Virus record (IMG/VR): IMGVR_UViG_3300042465_005888
Span: 1 to 21,982 of that record
Reading direction: 5' to 3' (one strand)
Length of the DNA stretch: 21,982 nt
From: a virus
A program made the translations under genes and the position numbers. Each line of letters begins with the position of its first letter. Position 1 is the first letter of the stretch. Positions 15,401 to 21,982 of the stretch are shown one piece after another. Below the pieces are notes generated by a model, which was not told the origin of the DNA, did not search any database, and was given only the letters and a program-made list of their open reading frames with translations.

Positions 15401-15590
15401 TAAGGCGCTTGGCCAAGTCGGCCAAATCTTTTAAGCCAACCCCGCTGGTACCGGCATTGCTTGCCATATTGGCAGCAAGTTTTGCAAGTTCTGGGCCTGT
15501 CAAATTCCCATATCCCGAATAATCAATCGTCGGGTCTGAAGTGTCCCCAAAGTATGTGGCGAGGTTATCGTCAGAGTATTCTTCAGCCAT
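12474..15590 (-). CDS. Modular repeat-rich internal virion protein (1038 aa)
   Basis: ATG after GAGGAGC, one base past the upstream stop. Modules seen: an N-terminal IDYSGYGNL peptide (22-30) shared with the 409-aa protein; Gly/Ser/Thr linkers with a 9-aa TTTTPTQPG repeat (about 199-225); a helical charged part (260-345); nine QPP[VAT] units (372-407); a Q-x-x-Y-G-R-A-G segment (about 425-455); duplicated FVVPADVV.. / FISPEVV.. units (489 and 549) around GDGDGMSDSIPT; two [ST]NK[LM]PPGY peptides; and a C-terminal helical core with AGAFGGSRQAIMESEGRRNL. The last and the DGMSDSIPT parts occur in internal virion proteins of several podovirus groups. No enzyme motif. Likely a scaffold-like or injected protein rather than a tape measure, though a tape-measure-like role cannot be excluded. 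Confidence 0.7.
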   Translation of the reverse strand: MAEEYSDDNLATYFGDTSDPTIDYSGYGNLTGPELAKLAANMASNAGTSGVGLKDLADLAKRLMSGKGSTSEYGNLASILAGLYSANRSSGPTILNPGYQGGIPQVTATRTMLREPPAGRRPGSGGINYGGDVTYARTGQNVTAENAGISSPASRPLGGTPTFTQPAAYDLPSLLALIQQVQQFRPTATGSGASTGSGATTTQPGTTTTPTQPGTTTTPTQPGTTTAAPGGGSGATQAAASTSPFVTGGSGAGSYRGFGTKEEYDRAVAAAAAEDARKRAELEAYQVTGKSGYGNFYAQAQADPSLLTKLHNESDADALMRLKSNIMEAEQRQARREALRKKTEELGATMSVSGSGYAPGGEFNVGAVAPAQPPVQPPVQPPVQPPVQPPVQPPVQPPAQPPVQPPTPVAPPSGGGLQDLFQQVYGRAGSESEVQNLAGKSQDEARRILETSLANWRASQAMSQSPQQLASQNSGIMEAARGGLVSDGFVVPADVVSHLGNGSSEAGLKMLASKFGARPIKGDGDGMSDSIPTKIDGRQEARVANEEAFISPEVVKRIGDGDTERGAKKLYAMMARIRKARTGTTEQGKEINPEKFMPGGQVNRYEVGGTVTRSAASNPSAGVTSSSLASWVGPFVADLLGKGKALSESPYEAYTGPLTAGASPLQQLAFVNSALFRPSANIGQAAGLAGGLGALAPNLRYTPQTTSFLGDRNVSGLDVAPSYLNVPSPAQPQTSGIMPYSSGDNRSTSADMPRRTPSFLSPQSQGVSTNKLPPGYPGSEPVIMDGDGAFAPPGSMRPTNKMPPGYQEDGAAMAGLPSALTPPADGGSIAQRYMNPFIETALNPQLRELTRQSDIARMSDAARLAKAGAFGGSRQAIMESEGRRNLLEKQSDVLGQGYATAYDKAMAQFNADQARRMAEAQFGATYGMEGLRSGLQAAQTQGQLGGLETQYGLEGIKSLADLGKTQRDIEAEGIAADKAQFEEARLNPFKMLQFQQSLLSGLPLASQSLVQPGQSNLQQFAGGATTVYELLKGLGVIK
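14370..14477 (-). repeat. 12-bp in-frame tandem repeat coding (QPP[V/A/T])9
   Basis: Nine consecutive 12-base units encode Gln-Pro-Pro-Val, with Ala once and Thr in the last. Codon choice differs between units (caa/cag, cct/ccg/ccc, gta/gtt/gtg), so the peptide is kept while the DNA has drifted. It gives a stiff polyproline-like spacer between the helical part and the central modules of the 1038-aa protein. Confidence 0.95.
14917..14995 (-). repeat. 27-bp in-frame tandem repeat coding TTTTPTQPG
   Basis: Two full copies of a 27-base unit, differing at one base, and a partial third. The encoded Thr/Pro/Gln/Gly spacer lies in the low-complexity linker near residues 199-225 of the 1038-aa protein. 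The near identity of the copies points to a recent expansion, unlike the diverged 12-bp repeat nearby. Confidence 0.95.
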
Positions 15591-15591
15591 G

Positions 15592-16821
15592 TCAGCTCCT
15601 CAACAGTCGGGCCAGTTCATCGGCCCGGTCAGTTTCTTTACCCGTCGAAGGCGCAGACAGGGATGATCCAAAAATGTCTTCCATCAATTCTATGTCAGCC
15701 CGGTTGTCAGGTACAGACAAAACGTAAGGGGCCTGCTGTTGAGACCCCAAAAGGGCAAAAAGTCCTGATAGATCAACGCCAGATCCTGTCGCCGCCGGCT
15801 TTTCTGGTCGGCTCTGCGTTGCGGTTGAGCCCGTTGGCTTGGTAACGGATGACGGCGTAGACCCAGTTGTTCCCCAAAGCGCCATAGCTTCATCGGGCGT
15901 CAGGTCCTGATCAGGCGTTTCGTAATCAAGGAAGGGCTCCTTGGGCCTTTGCCCAGTGATCGTGATATTGTTGTCCATCGTGTCATAGAAGTCCTGCAGC
16001 TGGTCTGACGTAAGATTGCCGTAACCGGACCAGTCCACATCGCCGCCAAACATGTTGGCAAGCTGCTCTTGAGACAGGTTGCCGTAGCCGCTGTAATCAA
16101 CGGTGCCATCAGGCGAGGTTGATGCCTGCAAGTATTGCAGCAAGTCTTCATCGGTAACTTCTTGGCCGGGGTAATAGCCCAGATCACCGCCCGTACCTTG
16201 ATCGGCAAAGCCTTCTGAGGCGCCTTTTCCGCCACCCTTCACGCCGCCAGTCAGGTTAATACCTGCCCTCATAATCGCAAGTGGGTCGCCGGACCTAAGC
16301 GCCATGCCAACATTGACGGCCTTCTTGATGTCGCCAAGGTCGTAGCCGGGAAGACCCTTCATCCCCGCAAGGTCGGCGCCTTGAAACGCAGCAGAAAGCA
16401 GATCCTTGTCCTCAAGGGACTTCAATATCTTGGCGTACTTGTTTGCCTGATTGATGGTGGAAACTGTGTCTGCGGCCGCGCCGAACTGACCCGCAAAATG
16501 GCCGGCAGCAGGAAGGGCTGACATGATGGCCTTTCCCCAATCGCCCTCACTCGCTGCCTTTGTTGCGTTCACGGCGGCAATGTACGGCCCCACCGCCGGA
16601 ATTGCCGAAGCAAACGTCATGGCAGCAGTCAGAAAGTCTTTTCCGTAAGACTTCCCCGCATTTAATGGGAAGGGATCGCCAACCGGGTTCCCGTAGTAAT
16701 CGTAGGTTTGGTAATACACCAAACCGTTTTTCCTGCCAACCTCCACAAAACTTTGTCTGTCGTCCTTGAGGTCCAAGGTCCGGATCAATGGGTTTTGGTC
16801 AACGCTTTTGTCAATTGCCAT
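15592..16821 (-). CDS. Putative internal virion protein with SGYGNL repeats (409 aa)
   Basis: ATG with AAGGA upstream. The first 60 residues are a small beta-rich part (RQSFVEVGRKNGLVYYQTYD, then YYGNPVGDPFPLN). Residues 65-210 are Ala/Gly-rich with several amphipathic or near-membrane helices (FLTAAMTFASAIPAVGPYIA, MSALPAAGHFAGQFG), as in proteins that pass through or insert into membranes. Two copies of V-D-[YW]-S-G-Y-G-N-L (241-249 and 262-270, 21 apart) follow, then an acidic and Ser/Thr/Pro-rich part and a C-terminal LSGLFALLGSQQQ segment. The same peptide opens the next protein, so the pair may share a binding partner. It follows the 461-aa structural gene by ten bases. No known family recognised. 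Confidence 0.6.
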   Translation of the reverse strand: MAIDKSVDQNPLIRTLDLKDDRQSFVEVGRKNGLVYYQTYDYYGNPVGDPFPLNAGKSYGKDFLTAAMTFASAIPAVGPYIAAVNATKAASEGDWGKAIMSALPAAGHFAGQFGAAADTVSTINQANKYAKILKSLEDKDLLSAAFQGADLAGMKGLPGYDLGDIKKAVNVGMALRSGDPLAIMRAGINLTGGVKGGGKGASEGFADQGTGGDLGYYPGQEVTDEDLLQYLQASTSPDGTVDYSGYGNLSQEQLANMFGGDVDWSGYGNLTSDQLQDFYDTMDNNITITGQRPKEPFLDYETPDQDLTPDEAMALWGTTGSTPSSVTKPTGSTATQSRPEKPAATGSGVDLSGLFALLGSQQQAPYVLSVPDNRADIELMEDIFGSSLSAPSTGKETDRADELARLLRS

Positions 16822-16830
16822 GATCAGTCC

Positions 16831-18216
16831 TTACTGCGTCAGGTCCCAAAAGGCAATCGTGCCGTAGCAATCGCCCGCAGGTGTTGCGGAGTCCACCGTG
16901 CGGATTCCGAGCGTTAAAACATCGCTGACGCCGGTCAAAGACACGCCCAACTGAAGCGCCCAGTTGTAGCCAGAGGGGTCAACCAAAGGCTGAATACCGC
17001 CCGATCCGCTTGAAGATACATAGTCTGTTTGCACCAAAGTGCCGCCTGTCATGGCTGTGGCAGTGGTGTCCATCTCCACGTTTGCGTCCGTGTCCACTGG
17101 AGCCCAAGATGCGCCGGTCAAGGTTGAGTTGAAGAACAGACCCACCTCATAGCTCTGACTCGTAATGGGAAGAACCTGCATCCGACCCGGAACAATTACC
17201 GCTCCCAGCGCCGTCGAGGCCAGACGGATTGACGCAATCGGCTTAAAGGTCAACTGGATGTTGGTCAGCTTGGATGTGCGCCGAGCCAAGTGGCTGGGCG
17301 AATACTGTTCATACCCGCCTTCGGAGATCACCGTTGCGCATATGTGCTTCATGCTCGCGGTGGTCAGGTTCGACAGATTCTTGATTTCGTAACGCACCGG
17401 CAAGATCGCGGTGGTCATGTACGTTGTAGTTTTGTCGTTGGCGTTCTCAAACGTGTGGCAGACGATGTATTGGCCGTTGATCACAAAACCGGTGCGTACC
17501 GATCCCACGCCAAGCCACTCAAAGTCCATCCACAAAATCTGGGTCTTGGACACATCAAGAGTAATCCCAGAAGGCCCTGTACCGTCGAGTTTGTCGCCGT
17601 TCCAGTTGGCTTGGGTTACGGTGCGAACATCGCTTGGCGTTCCGGGTGTGGGGATAGAGTCCGAACGCAACACCATCGAGAGCGTGGTGCCGTCCACCTG
17701 AAAGAACACGCCATTCTGAGTATTGAAGTACCCAACACGTTGGCGGATGTTGGCCGTTGGCGTGTTCATGGCAAAGGTGGCAAGCATTAAAAGCCCTTTG
17801 CCGGGTTGGTATGACATTGATCGGAAGGATTGCCGCACCGCCTCCGAGTTGGTGGTCGCCGCAACGGACATCTGCACCGCAGATTCATTGGTCAGAAAAG
17901 AAGTCGTGGCCCCGTTGGCTGTGCTGGTGTCAAACTGATTATCGGAGGCATACCGCTGTTGGGAGTCAAAAAGCGTGTAAGGCTGGCTGACCCGCAGCCG
18001 CCCAAAGGCATCGACGTTGGTGCCGCCGATGGAGACTGGAAGAGTATCGACGTTTGCCACAAGCTGCCCCAAGATGTTGTTCAGTTGGTTGAAGTACAGG
18101 CGCAGGACGTTGTTGAACTGTTCCTGATACCGCGAGTCGTACTGATACGGTGCCAGCGGCAGGTTGGGCGGCGCAACCTTGTTGAGATCAAACTCGGTGG
18201 TGACAATAAAGCTCAT
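16831..18216 (-). CDS. Tail/adhesin-type virion structural protein (461 aa)
   Basis: ATG overlaps the stop of the gp10-like gene (ATGA). The N-terminal helical part (about 20-58, YDSRYQEQFNNVLRLYFNQL) looks like a trimer- or head-attachment stalk; then comes VSIGGTNVDAFGRLRVSQPY (61-80), a D-A-F-G-R-L-R-V-S-x-P motif seen in structural proteins of many marine and cyanophage genomes. The remainder is Ser/Thr-rich beta structure with aromatic strands (FFQVDGTTLSMVLRSDS, ILWMDFEWLGVGSVRTGFVI), like a receptor-binding or decoration protein. Position next to the stabilisation protein fits a tail component. Exact role (fibre, spike or capsid fibre) is not decided by the sequence; no spike hydrolase motif is visible. 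Confidence 0.65.
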   Translation of the reverse strand: MSFIVTTEFDLNKVAPPNLPLAPYQYDSRYQEQFNNVLRLYFNQLNNILGQLVANVDTLPVSIGGTNVDAFGRLRVSQPYTLFDSQQRYASDNQFDTSTANGATTSFLTNESAVQMSVAATTNSEAVRQSFRSMSYQPGKGLLMLATFAMNTPTANIRQRVGYFNTQNGVFFQVDGTTLSMVLRSDSIPTPGTPSDVRTVTQANWNGDKLDGTGPSGITLDVSKTQILWMDFEWLGVGSVRTGFVINGQYIVCHTFENANDKTTTYMTTAILPVRYEIKNLSNLTTASMKHICATVISEGGYEQYSPSHLARRTSKLTNIQLTFKPIASIRLASTALGAVIVPGRMQVLPITSQSYEVGLFFNSTLTGASWAPVDTDANVEMDTTATAMTGGTLVQTDYVSSSGSGGIQPLVDPSGYNWALQLGVSLTGVSDVLTLGIRTVDSATPAGDCYGTIAFWDLTQ

Positions 18217-20114
18217 CTACGACCATCCTGCCTGATGTCAATACGGGGCGCACCGAGCTGCCACGTAGTCCCAAGCTGCGTTGAGCCAATTTTGAAGATC
18301 AACTGCCGTCCACGAACCCGCGTGTAGATCTGCCCAGTAAACTCTTCGGTGATCACGTATGTGGTTCCCTTGACCACATTCTGCCCGGCGTTATCAATTG
18401 AGCCGCTGCCCGAGTTGTACAGCGCATAGAGCGTCATCTCGACCTGAGGCTGTTGATTGGTGCTGCTCAGAGTAGAGTTGCTGAACGTCAGGTCAGGAAG
18501 AACCCGCCACACAAAGCCAAAGTTGTGACCATCATCAATATCAAACTCAGACGACGAAATATATGACTCAATGGGAGTAGGAGTAGCCGTGGAATTGTCA
18601 TCAATCCCATCCTCGTGCTGAACAATATTGTTGAGGTATGTGGCGGCAATCGGGAAGTCCAGCAGGCCGGAATCGAGCCACGCCGTGCGGGACAGCGTGC
18701 CGTAGTACCACGTATCCTCAAGGTAGTTGTAGATCACATACTTGTCAACGACATCGTAGTCAAGCGAACAGTAGAACCACCAGACTTCGTTGAATCCTTC
18801 GTTCGTGCCAGAGAAAACCTGCAGGTTCTGGTTCGGGTTGAAGTCATTGAAGATGTACCGCCGCAGATTGCAGTTGAGTGTTTGCACACGGCCGTCGTAC
18901 TTGTAGAACTTGTCCACACCCATCCAGTAAATCGCGCCGGATGCAACGACTGCCGCGTTGGGGCTGACGATGGAGATGTTGTCGCCAAGCAACTGCGACC
19001 CCCAAACAACTGGTGGCCCCAGATACTGCAGCGAATACACGGCGGAGTCCGTGAACACCACGATTTCCTGACGGGTCTGCACTGCAGTAACAATCTCAGA
19101 GCCGTGGGACAAGGTAACGCTGCCAGCTTGGTTGGTGGCGGCAGGTGTCCATACAGTGTAGTTTTCCTGATCCGACCAGCGAATGAGCATCGGGTCCAGT
19201 ACAACAGAGCCGTAGTCGTTCGTGCCGAACACAATCACAAACCGGGATACATCAGAGACCGTGAAGTAGTTTTGATATATCGGCGTACTTGCGTCGCCAA
19301 CCGTTGTAATGTTGAAGCCACGAGTGCCCGTACCAGCCGAGTAGTCCCAGTAATACAAGCCTCCACCACGGGGTCCGTAAAGCAGGTCCTCGCCGTAGTT
19401 GTACTGGTTCCAGATACGCAAAGAACTCGTACTGGTCGTACCCGTGCCCCAAGGACCAAGCCCCCAACCTCCAGCACCCCACCCAAGCAATGGAACCTGT
19501 GTCGCCGGCCCAATGCTGATCTGGTAGTACGCCTGCACCGTTGCGCCACCGTTACCGGTATCCGAAGCGTTGGATAAAACAGGCAGGCCGGTCGTTGGGT
19601 CCTTAGCGGTGAAGGTGTAAGTGTTGGCGTCAATCACCGTGATCTGGTAGTCCTGCTCCAGCACGGCCTCTGTAATGTTGCCGCCCAGCCCGCCGGGGCT
19701 TGTCACATTGGCAAAGGTCACAAAGTCCCCGGTGATATGCCCGTGAGCGGTATCAGTTACCGTGATGGTGGAGCTGAACGGCGGGGTTGTGACGGCTGCA
19801 AACGGGCCGTTGAGTACAACCGGCGCACCGGGGTCCAGCGGCGTGATGTCAAAATACTGCCCGCCTTGGCAAACGTAGAACTTCAGGTTGGTGCCAACGC
19901 CAACGAGATTTGCGCCGCCAAGAGAAGTCCAGTTCCACAAAGAACGGCAGATGCCAAGGTATGTATTGGCGTTGAACCGAGTCCAACCGCCGATCTTCTC
20001 GGGATTACCCTGGCGGAAACGAATCTTGTCGCACTCGTACCATCCGCCCTCGGTGGTGTAGCGTGTGTTTTCGCGGTTTACACCGGGTTTGAACAGTATC
20101 TTTTTGAGCGGCAT
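18213..20114 (-). CDS. P22 gp10-like packaged-DNA stabilisation (tail hub) protein (633 aa)
   Basis: ATG after AGAGGA. The start, with RENTRYTTEGGWYECDKIRF then GNPEKIGGWTRF (residues 14-47), matches the start of phage stabilisation proteins related to P22 gp10, which plug the portal after packaging and connect to the tail. The rest has repeated beta-blade-like units with aromatic and Gly turns (LLYGPRGGGLYYWDY, IYWMGVDKFYKYDGRVQTL, FNEVWWFYCSLDYDVVDKY, YLEDTWYYGTLSRTAWLDSG), consistent with a propeller-like fold. An extra beta insertion with DTAHGHITGDFVTFANV and YQITVIDANTYTFTA (about 113-172) interrupts the N-terminal part. A W/G-rich loop (205-225) follows it. Family by signature; structure inferred. 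Confidence 0.8.
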   Translation of the reverse strand: MPLKKILFKPGVNRENTRYTTEGGWYECDKIRFRQGNPEKIGGWTRFNANTYLGICRSLWNWTSLGGANLVGVGTNLKFYVCQGGQYFDITPLDPGAPVVLNGPFAAVTTPPFSSTITVTDTAHGHITGDFVTFANVTSPGGLGGNITEAVLEQDYQITVIDANTYTFTAKDPTTGLPVLSNASDTGNGGATVQAYYQISIGPATQVPLLGWGAGGWGLGPWGTGTTSTSSLRIWNQYNYGEDLLYGPRGGGLYYWDYSAGTGTRGFNITTVGDASTPIYQNYFTVSDVSRFVIVFGTNDYGSVVLDPMLIRWSDQENYTVWTPAATNQAGSVTLSHGSEIVTAVQTRQEIVVFTDSAVYSLQYLGPPVVWGSQLLGDNISIVSPNAAVVASGAIYWMGVDKFYKYDGRVQTLNCNLRRYIFNDFNPNQNLQVFSGTNEGFNEVWWFYCSLDYDVVDKYVIYNYLEDTWYYGTLSRTAWLDSGLLDFPIAATYLNNIVQHEDGIDDNSTATPTPIESYISSSEFDIDDGHNFGFVWRVLPDLTFSNSTLSSTNQQPQVEMTLYALYNSGSGSIDNAGQNVVKGTTYVITEEFTGQIYTRVRGRQLIFKIGSTQLGTTWQLGAPRIDIRQDGRR

Positions 20115-20145
20115 GTTTTCAGTCCTCTTGGAGCTATTTTCGCAC

Positions 20146-20649
20146 TCAACTCAGAAAAAGGGAACGCTCTGCTTGGCGGCGTTTAACCAGTCCGGGCAGA
20201 ACCTTGCCGCCGCCTTTTGTCCAGTCCATCAGGGCATCGGCTGCGCCCTCCCAGTCATCGCGGTTGGCCCGCATCCTGATCTGGCTGCGCTGGAGGTTGC
20301 CTAAACCGGCGTTGAATGCAAAACTGACCAGAGCGTCAAAGCTGCCTTGACGGCCAAGTACGCCGGGAACAAGTCGAAGAACACCACGTTCAAACAGCGC
20401 GACATCATCACGGAATAGCTTATCGATCTCGTTTTTCGTCCAAACACGGTTGTCCTCCGGCTTGAGGGGGTACTCGTTGCGAATCTGGCCTGTGTAGCCT
20501 TCCTTGCGGATTACGGGGAATCTGATCTGGTCTTGGTACAGCACATGGCCGTAGCCAATCGTCCAGATGTGGGCGGGGCAAAGATACGGCTTGCTACGAA
20601 ACCCCTCGTAACGGTGCATCAAATCCTCGCCAGCCTTGCTCAGTTTCAC
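20146..20649 (-). CDS. GH24 (T4/P22-type) lysozyme, endolysin
   Basis: Degrades peptidoglycan between MurNAc and GlcNAc to burst the cell. I chose GTG 20649, which overlaps the holin stop (GTGA) and gives the typical start MKLSKAGEDLMHRYEGFRSK (167 aa); a TTG at 20679 in frame would add ten atypical residues. The catalytic triad is seen as E15-x8-C24-x5-T30 in YEGFRSKPYLCPAHIWTIGYGH, where Cys stands in the position of the common Asp, a known variant of this family. The later part has the AFNAGLGNL region and GLVKRRQAERSLFL end of the family. No N-terminal membrane or signal segment is seen, so release to the cell wall should depend on the upstream holin. Confidence 0.93.
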   Translation of the reverse strand: MKLSKAGEDLMHRYEGFRSKPYLCPAHIWTIGYGHVLYQDQIRFPVIRKEGYTGQIRNEYPLKPEDNRVWTKNEIDKLFRDDVALFERGVLRLVPGVLGRQGSFDALVSFAFNAGLGNLQRSQIRMRANRDDWEGAADALMDWTKGGGKVLPGLVKRRQAERSLFLS

Positions 20650-21149
20650 TTCTTGCCCCACTGCCTCGACCCGAACCAAAAGCCAATAATGCCCCCGAGC
20701 ATCGCCATTTCGTCATCGCTGAAGATCAGGCTGGAATACTTGATCACATCGTCGATGTTCTGGATCAGGCCGGAGTGCTGCCACAGGTACCAAGCCATGA
20801 AGGCGTTGATCGCCACAAGCTCGATCACGAAGATGTAGGTCACCGTGGGGCGCACAGTGCCGACGTAGTTGGCAACCCAGCGGGAAGCCTTCTCCAGCAC
20901 CTTCTCGTCGTGCTTGAGCGCCGCTTCAGTCATCCGGGCGTCAGTCTCCATCGCCACTTGGTCGGTGCGGATTTCCTCCATCCGGGCTTGAGCGGCAAAG
21001 CCAGCCGCAGCCAGTTGCAGTTCCCGCTCCGTCTGGAGTTGCATCAGCGCCAGTTCATGCTTTTGGTCGGCCTTGGTCTGGAAGAACTCAAGGAGTTTTG
21101 GCAGGCCGCTGATCAGCAAACCGCCGAGGGTGGAAATCAATGAAAGCAT
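20646..21149 (-). CDS. Holin-like membrane protein (GTA_holin_3TM type)
   Basis: A 167-residue protein with an N-terminal hydrophobic/amphipathic segment (1-23), a long charged coiled coil (25-90, Gln/Glu/Lys/Ala-rich), then VRP followed by membrane segment TYIFVIELVAINAFMAWYLW (about 104-124), a polar loop, and a last segment GGIIGFWFGSRQWGKK (about 152-167). The R-P before the second membrane segment and the F-W-F-G-S-R ending match holins of gene-transfer-agent and podovirus type. It would permeabilise the inner membrane to free the lysozyme encoded immediately downstream with an overlapping GTG. The ATG follows the previous stop by TGATG overlap. Membrane topology is inferred. Confidence 0.75.
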   Translation of the reverse strand: MLSLISTLGGLLISGLPKLLEFFQTKADQKHELALMQLQTERELQLAAAGFAAQARMEEIRTDQVAMETDARMTEAALKHDEKVLEKASRWVANYVGTVRPTVTYIFVIELVAINAFMAWYLWQHSGLIQNIDDVIKYSSLIFSDDEMAMLGGIIGFWFGSRQWGKK

Positions 21150-21757
21150 CAGCTACCCCTTTTCGTCAGCATGTTTGCTGCAATTGTCATCATGGAAACA
21201 ACATGCTCCATGTTCTCTGGCTGCGTTGCCCATCCAGCCGTTATCTGGCCAATGAACTTGCTCTGGTCTGGCGGAACACTGATTCGGCATGTAAACGCTA
21301 CACCTTGCGATATATACCAGATGCCAAGTTCACTTTGAGCCCGAAGATACGGGCCACACGGAACCTCTCCGGCCATCAGTCGGACTACGTCATTGTTGTT
21401 GGCGACATTTGATGTAAACAGCCCTACATCCAAACCTTCCATGCTTTTGTGACGACCGTCCTTGGTGTAGAGCCTGTGCAGCACCCTCGTCCCAAGAATG
21501 GGGTTGACCTTGAACACTGCCACAACATTCGTGCCCGTGTGCTTGAAAACCAGAGCAGCAGCATCATCCACTCTTGCTTCATTTATGCCGGGAGTCTTCT
21601 GGTTCTCTTTGTATGCAGCAATCAAGAATGACTGGTTCGCCAAGAAGATGTACCCAACAAAAGCCACAATCCCCATGATGAGGATGGAGAAAAGTTTGAA
21701 CGGGCTGTCAACATACGTCAACACCCGGTCAATGATTCCAAGCGGCTTATCGCTCAC
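21149..21757 (-). CDS. Membrane-anchored protein of the lysis region, unknown role (202 aa)
   Basis: GTG start at 21757 with AAGGGG nine bases upstream. Short positive-poor N-terminus, one clear membrane helix at about 20-42 (FKLFSILIMGIVAFVGYIFL), then a soluble region of about 155 residues with Cys134 and Cys157, which could form a disulfide if this part lies in the periplasm. It contains beta-like stretches (VVAVFKVNPILGTRVLHRLY, GIWYISQGVAFTCRISVP) and a C-terminal helix (VVSMMTIAANML). No lysozyme, spanin lipobox or coiled-coil pattern that would show an i-spanin. Similar single-pass proteins sit next to lysis genes in related phages, with no known function that I can assert. Confidence 0.6.
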   Translation of the reverse strand: MSDKPLGIIDRVLTYVDSPFKLFSILIMGIVAFVGYIFLANQSFLIAAYKENQKTPGINEARVDDAAALVFKHTGTNVVAVFKVNPILGTRVLHRLYTKDGRHKSMEGLDVGLFTSNVANNNDVVRLMAGEVPCGPYLRAQSELGIWYISQGVAFTCRISVPPDQSKFIGQITAGWATQPENMEHVVSMMTIAANMLTKRGS

Positions 21758-21766
21758 AGTTACCCC

Positions 21767-21982
21767 TTAGCACGGGCCGGTGGTGCAGGTCAGGGTAGTG
21801 GATGGCCGGTTGTCCGTGGAGTAACTGCCAGTGCCCAGCACCCCGGTGCTGTTGGACATGGTGTTGGTCGTGGTGGTCAGGGTGCCGCCGCCCACGATAC
21901 CTGTTCCAGAGATCGTGACGATGGGCTGCGGCTGCTTGATGTTGGCGGCAATATCAGACGCCGCCTTAAACCCGAGGCCCGC
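21767..21982 (-). CDS. C-terminal end of a Thr/Gly-rich phage protein (partial)
   Basis: The window edge is in phase with a frame read from 21982 to TAA at 21767-21769, leaving 71 residues. The visible part starts AGLGFKAASDIAANIKQPQP, continues with a Gly/Thr-rich beta-like stretch (ISGTGIVGGG, TLTTTTNTMS) and ends SYSTDNRPSTTLTCTTGPC. Two Cys near the end (residues 66 and 71 here) are possible partners. The end with T-x-T-C-T-T-G-P-C is not diagnostic to me. It is followed ten bases later by the GTG of the membrane-anchored protein, in the same operon. The missing N-terminus prevents any stronger call. Confidence 0.55.
   Translation of the reverse strand, partial: AGLGFKAASDIAANIKQPQPIVTISGTGIVGGGTLTTTTNTMSNSTGVLGTGSYSTDNRPSTTLTCTTGPC

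Noticed and set aside
18615-19577. Plus-strand open frame of 320 residues within the stabilisation gene
   Set aside because: Antisense to a well-supported family protein; Val/Arg-rich shadow composition without domain signature.
20650-20679. TTG 20679 as lysozyme start
   Set aside because: The added ten residues lack family similarity, and GTG 20649 overlaps the holin stop, giving a normal lysozyme N-terminus.

Overview
The window looks like part of a tailed, probably podovirus-like, bacteriophage genome infecting a Gram-negative host. The evidence is a phage recombination cassette (PD-(D/E)XK nuclease end, DUF1071/Sak3-type annealing protein, SSB), a lysozyme/holin lysis pair, a P22 gp10-like stabilisation protein, and a run of very large proteins with the character of internal or ejected virion proteins. 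The style of the genes resembles uncultured freshwater or marine podoviruses. The host cannot be named from sequence alone. No tRNA, CRISPR array, insertion sequence, integrase or attachment site was seen, and no stretch longer than about 40 bases lacks a gene.

Left arm (1-3578, + strand): eleven small, tightly packed genes, many joined by ATGA or GTGA stop/start overlaps. In order they are the end of a Cys-containing nuclease, a 65-aa protein, a 55-aa membrane protein, two small unknowns, the annealing protein, SSB, a 139-aa protein typical of such cassettes, a ribbon-helix-helix protein, two small phage proteins and an HNH/Ref-like zinc nuclease. This is an early DNA-replication and recombination operon.

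Right arm (3618-21982, - strand): a late operon read right to left. It starts with the end of a Thr-rich protein cut by the window edge, then a membrane-anchored protein, a holin, a GH24 lysozyme, a gp10-like stabilisation protein and a 461-aa adhesin or tail-type structural protein. Next come three modular, repeat-rich proteins of 409, 1038 and 583 aa, and finally a 2363-aa large polyvalent protein. The two operons converge head-on at 3579-3617, where a strong hairpin straddles the late-operon stop codon.

The most interesting part is the late 3-17 kb block, a likely set of proteins injected with the DNA. The 2363-aa protein has a duplicated N-terminal W-E-K-D tag, three identical FQQE tags around two candidate enzymatic modules (an HExxH zincin and a ParB-like HEGRHR module), and an LPD38-type C-terminal region. 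Two neighbouring proteins share a D-[YW]-S-G-Y-G-N-L peptide, which suggests that these proteins work as an interacting set.
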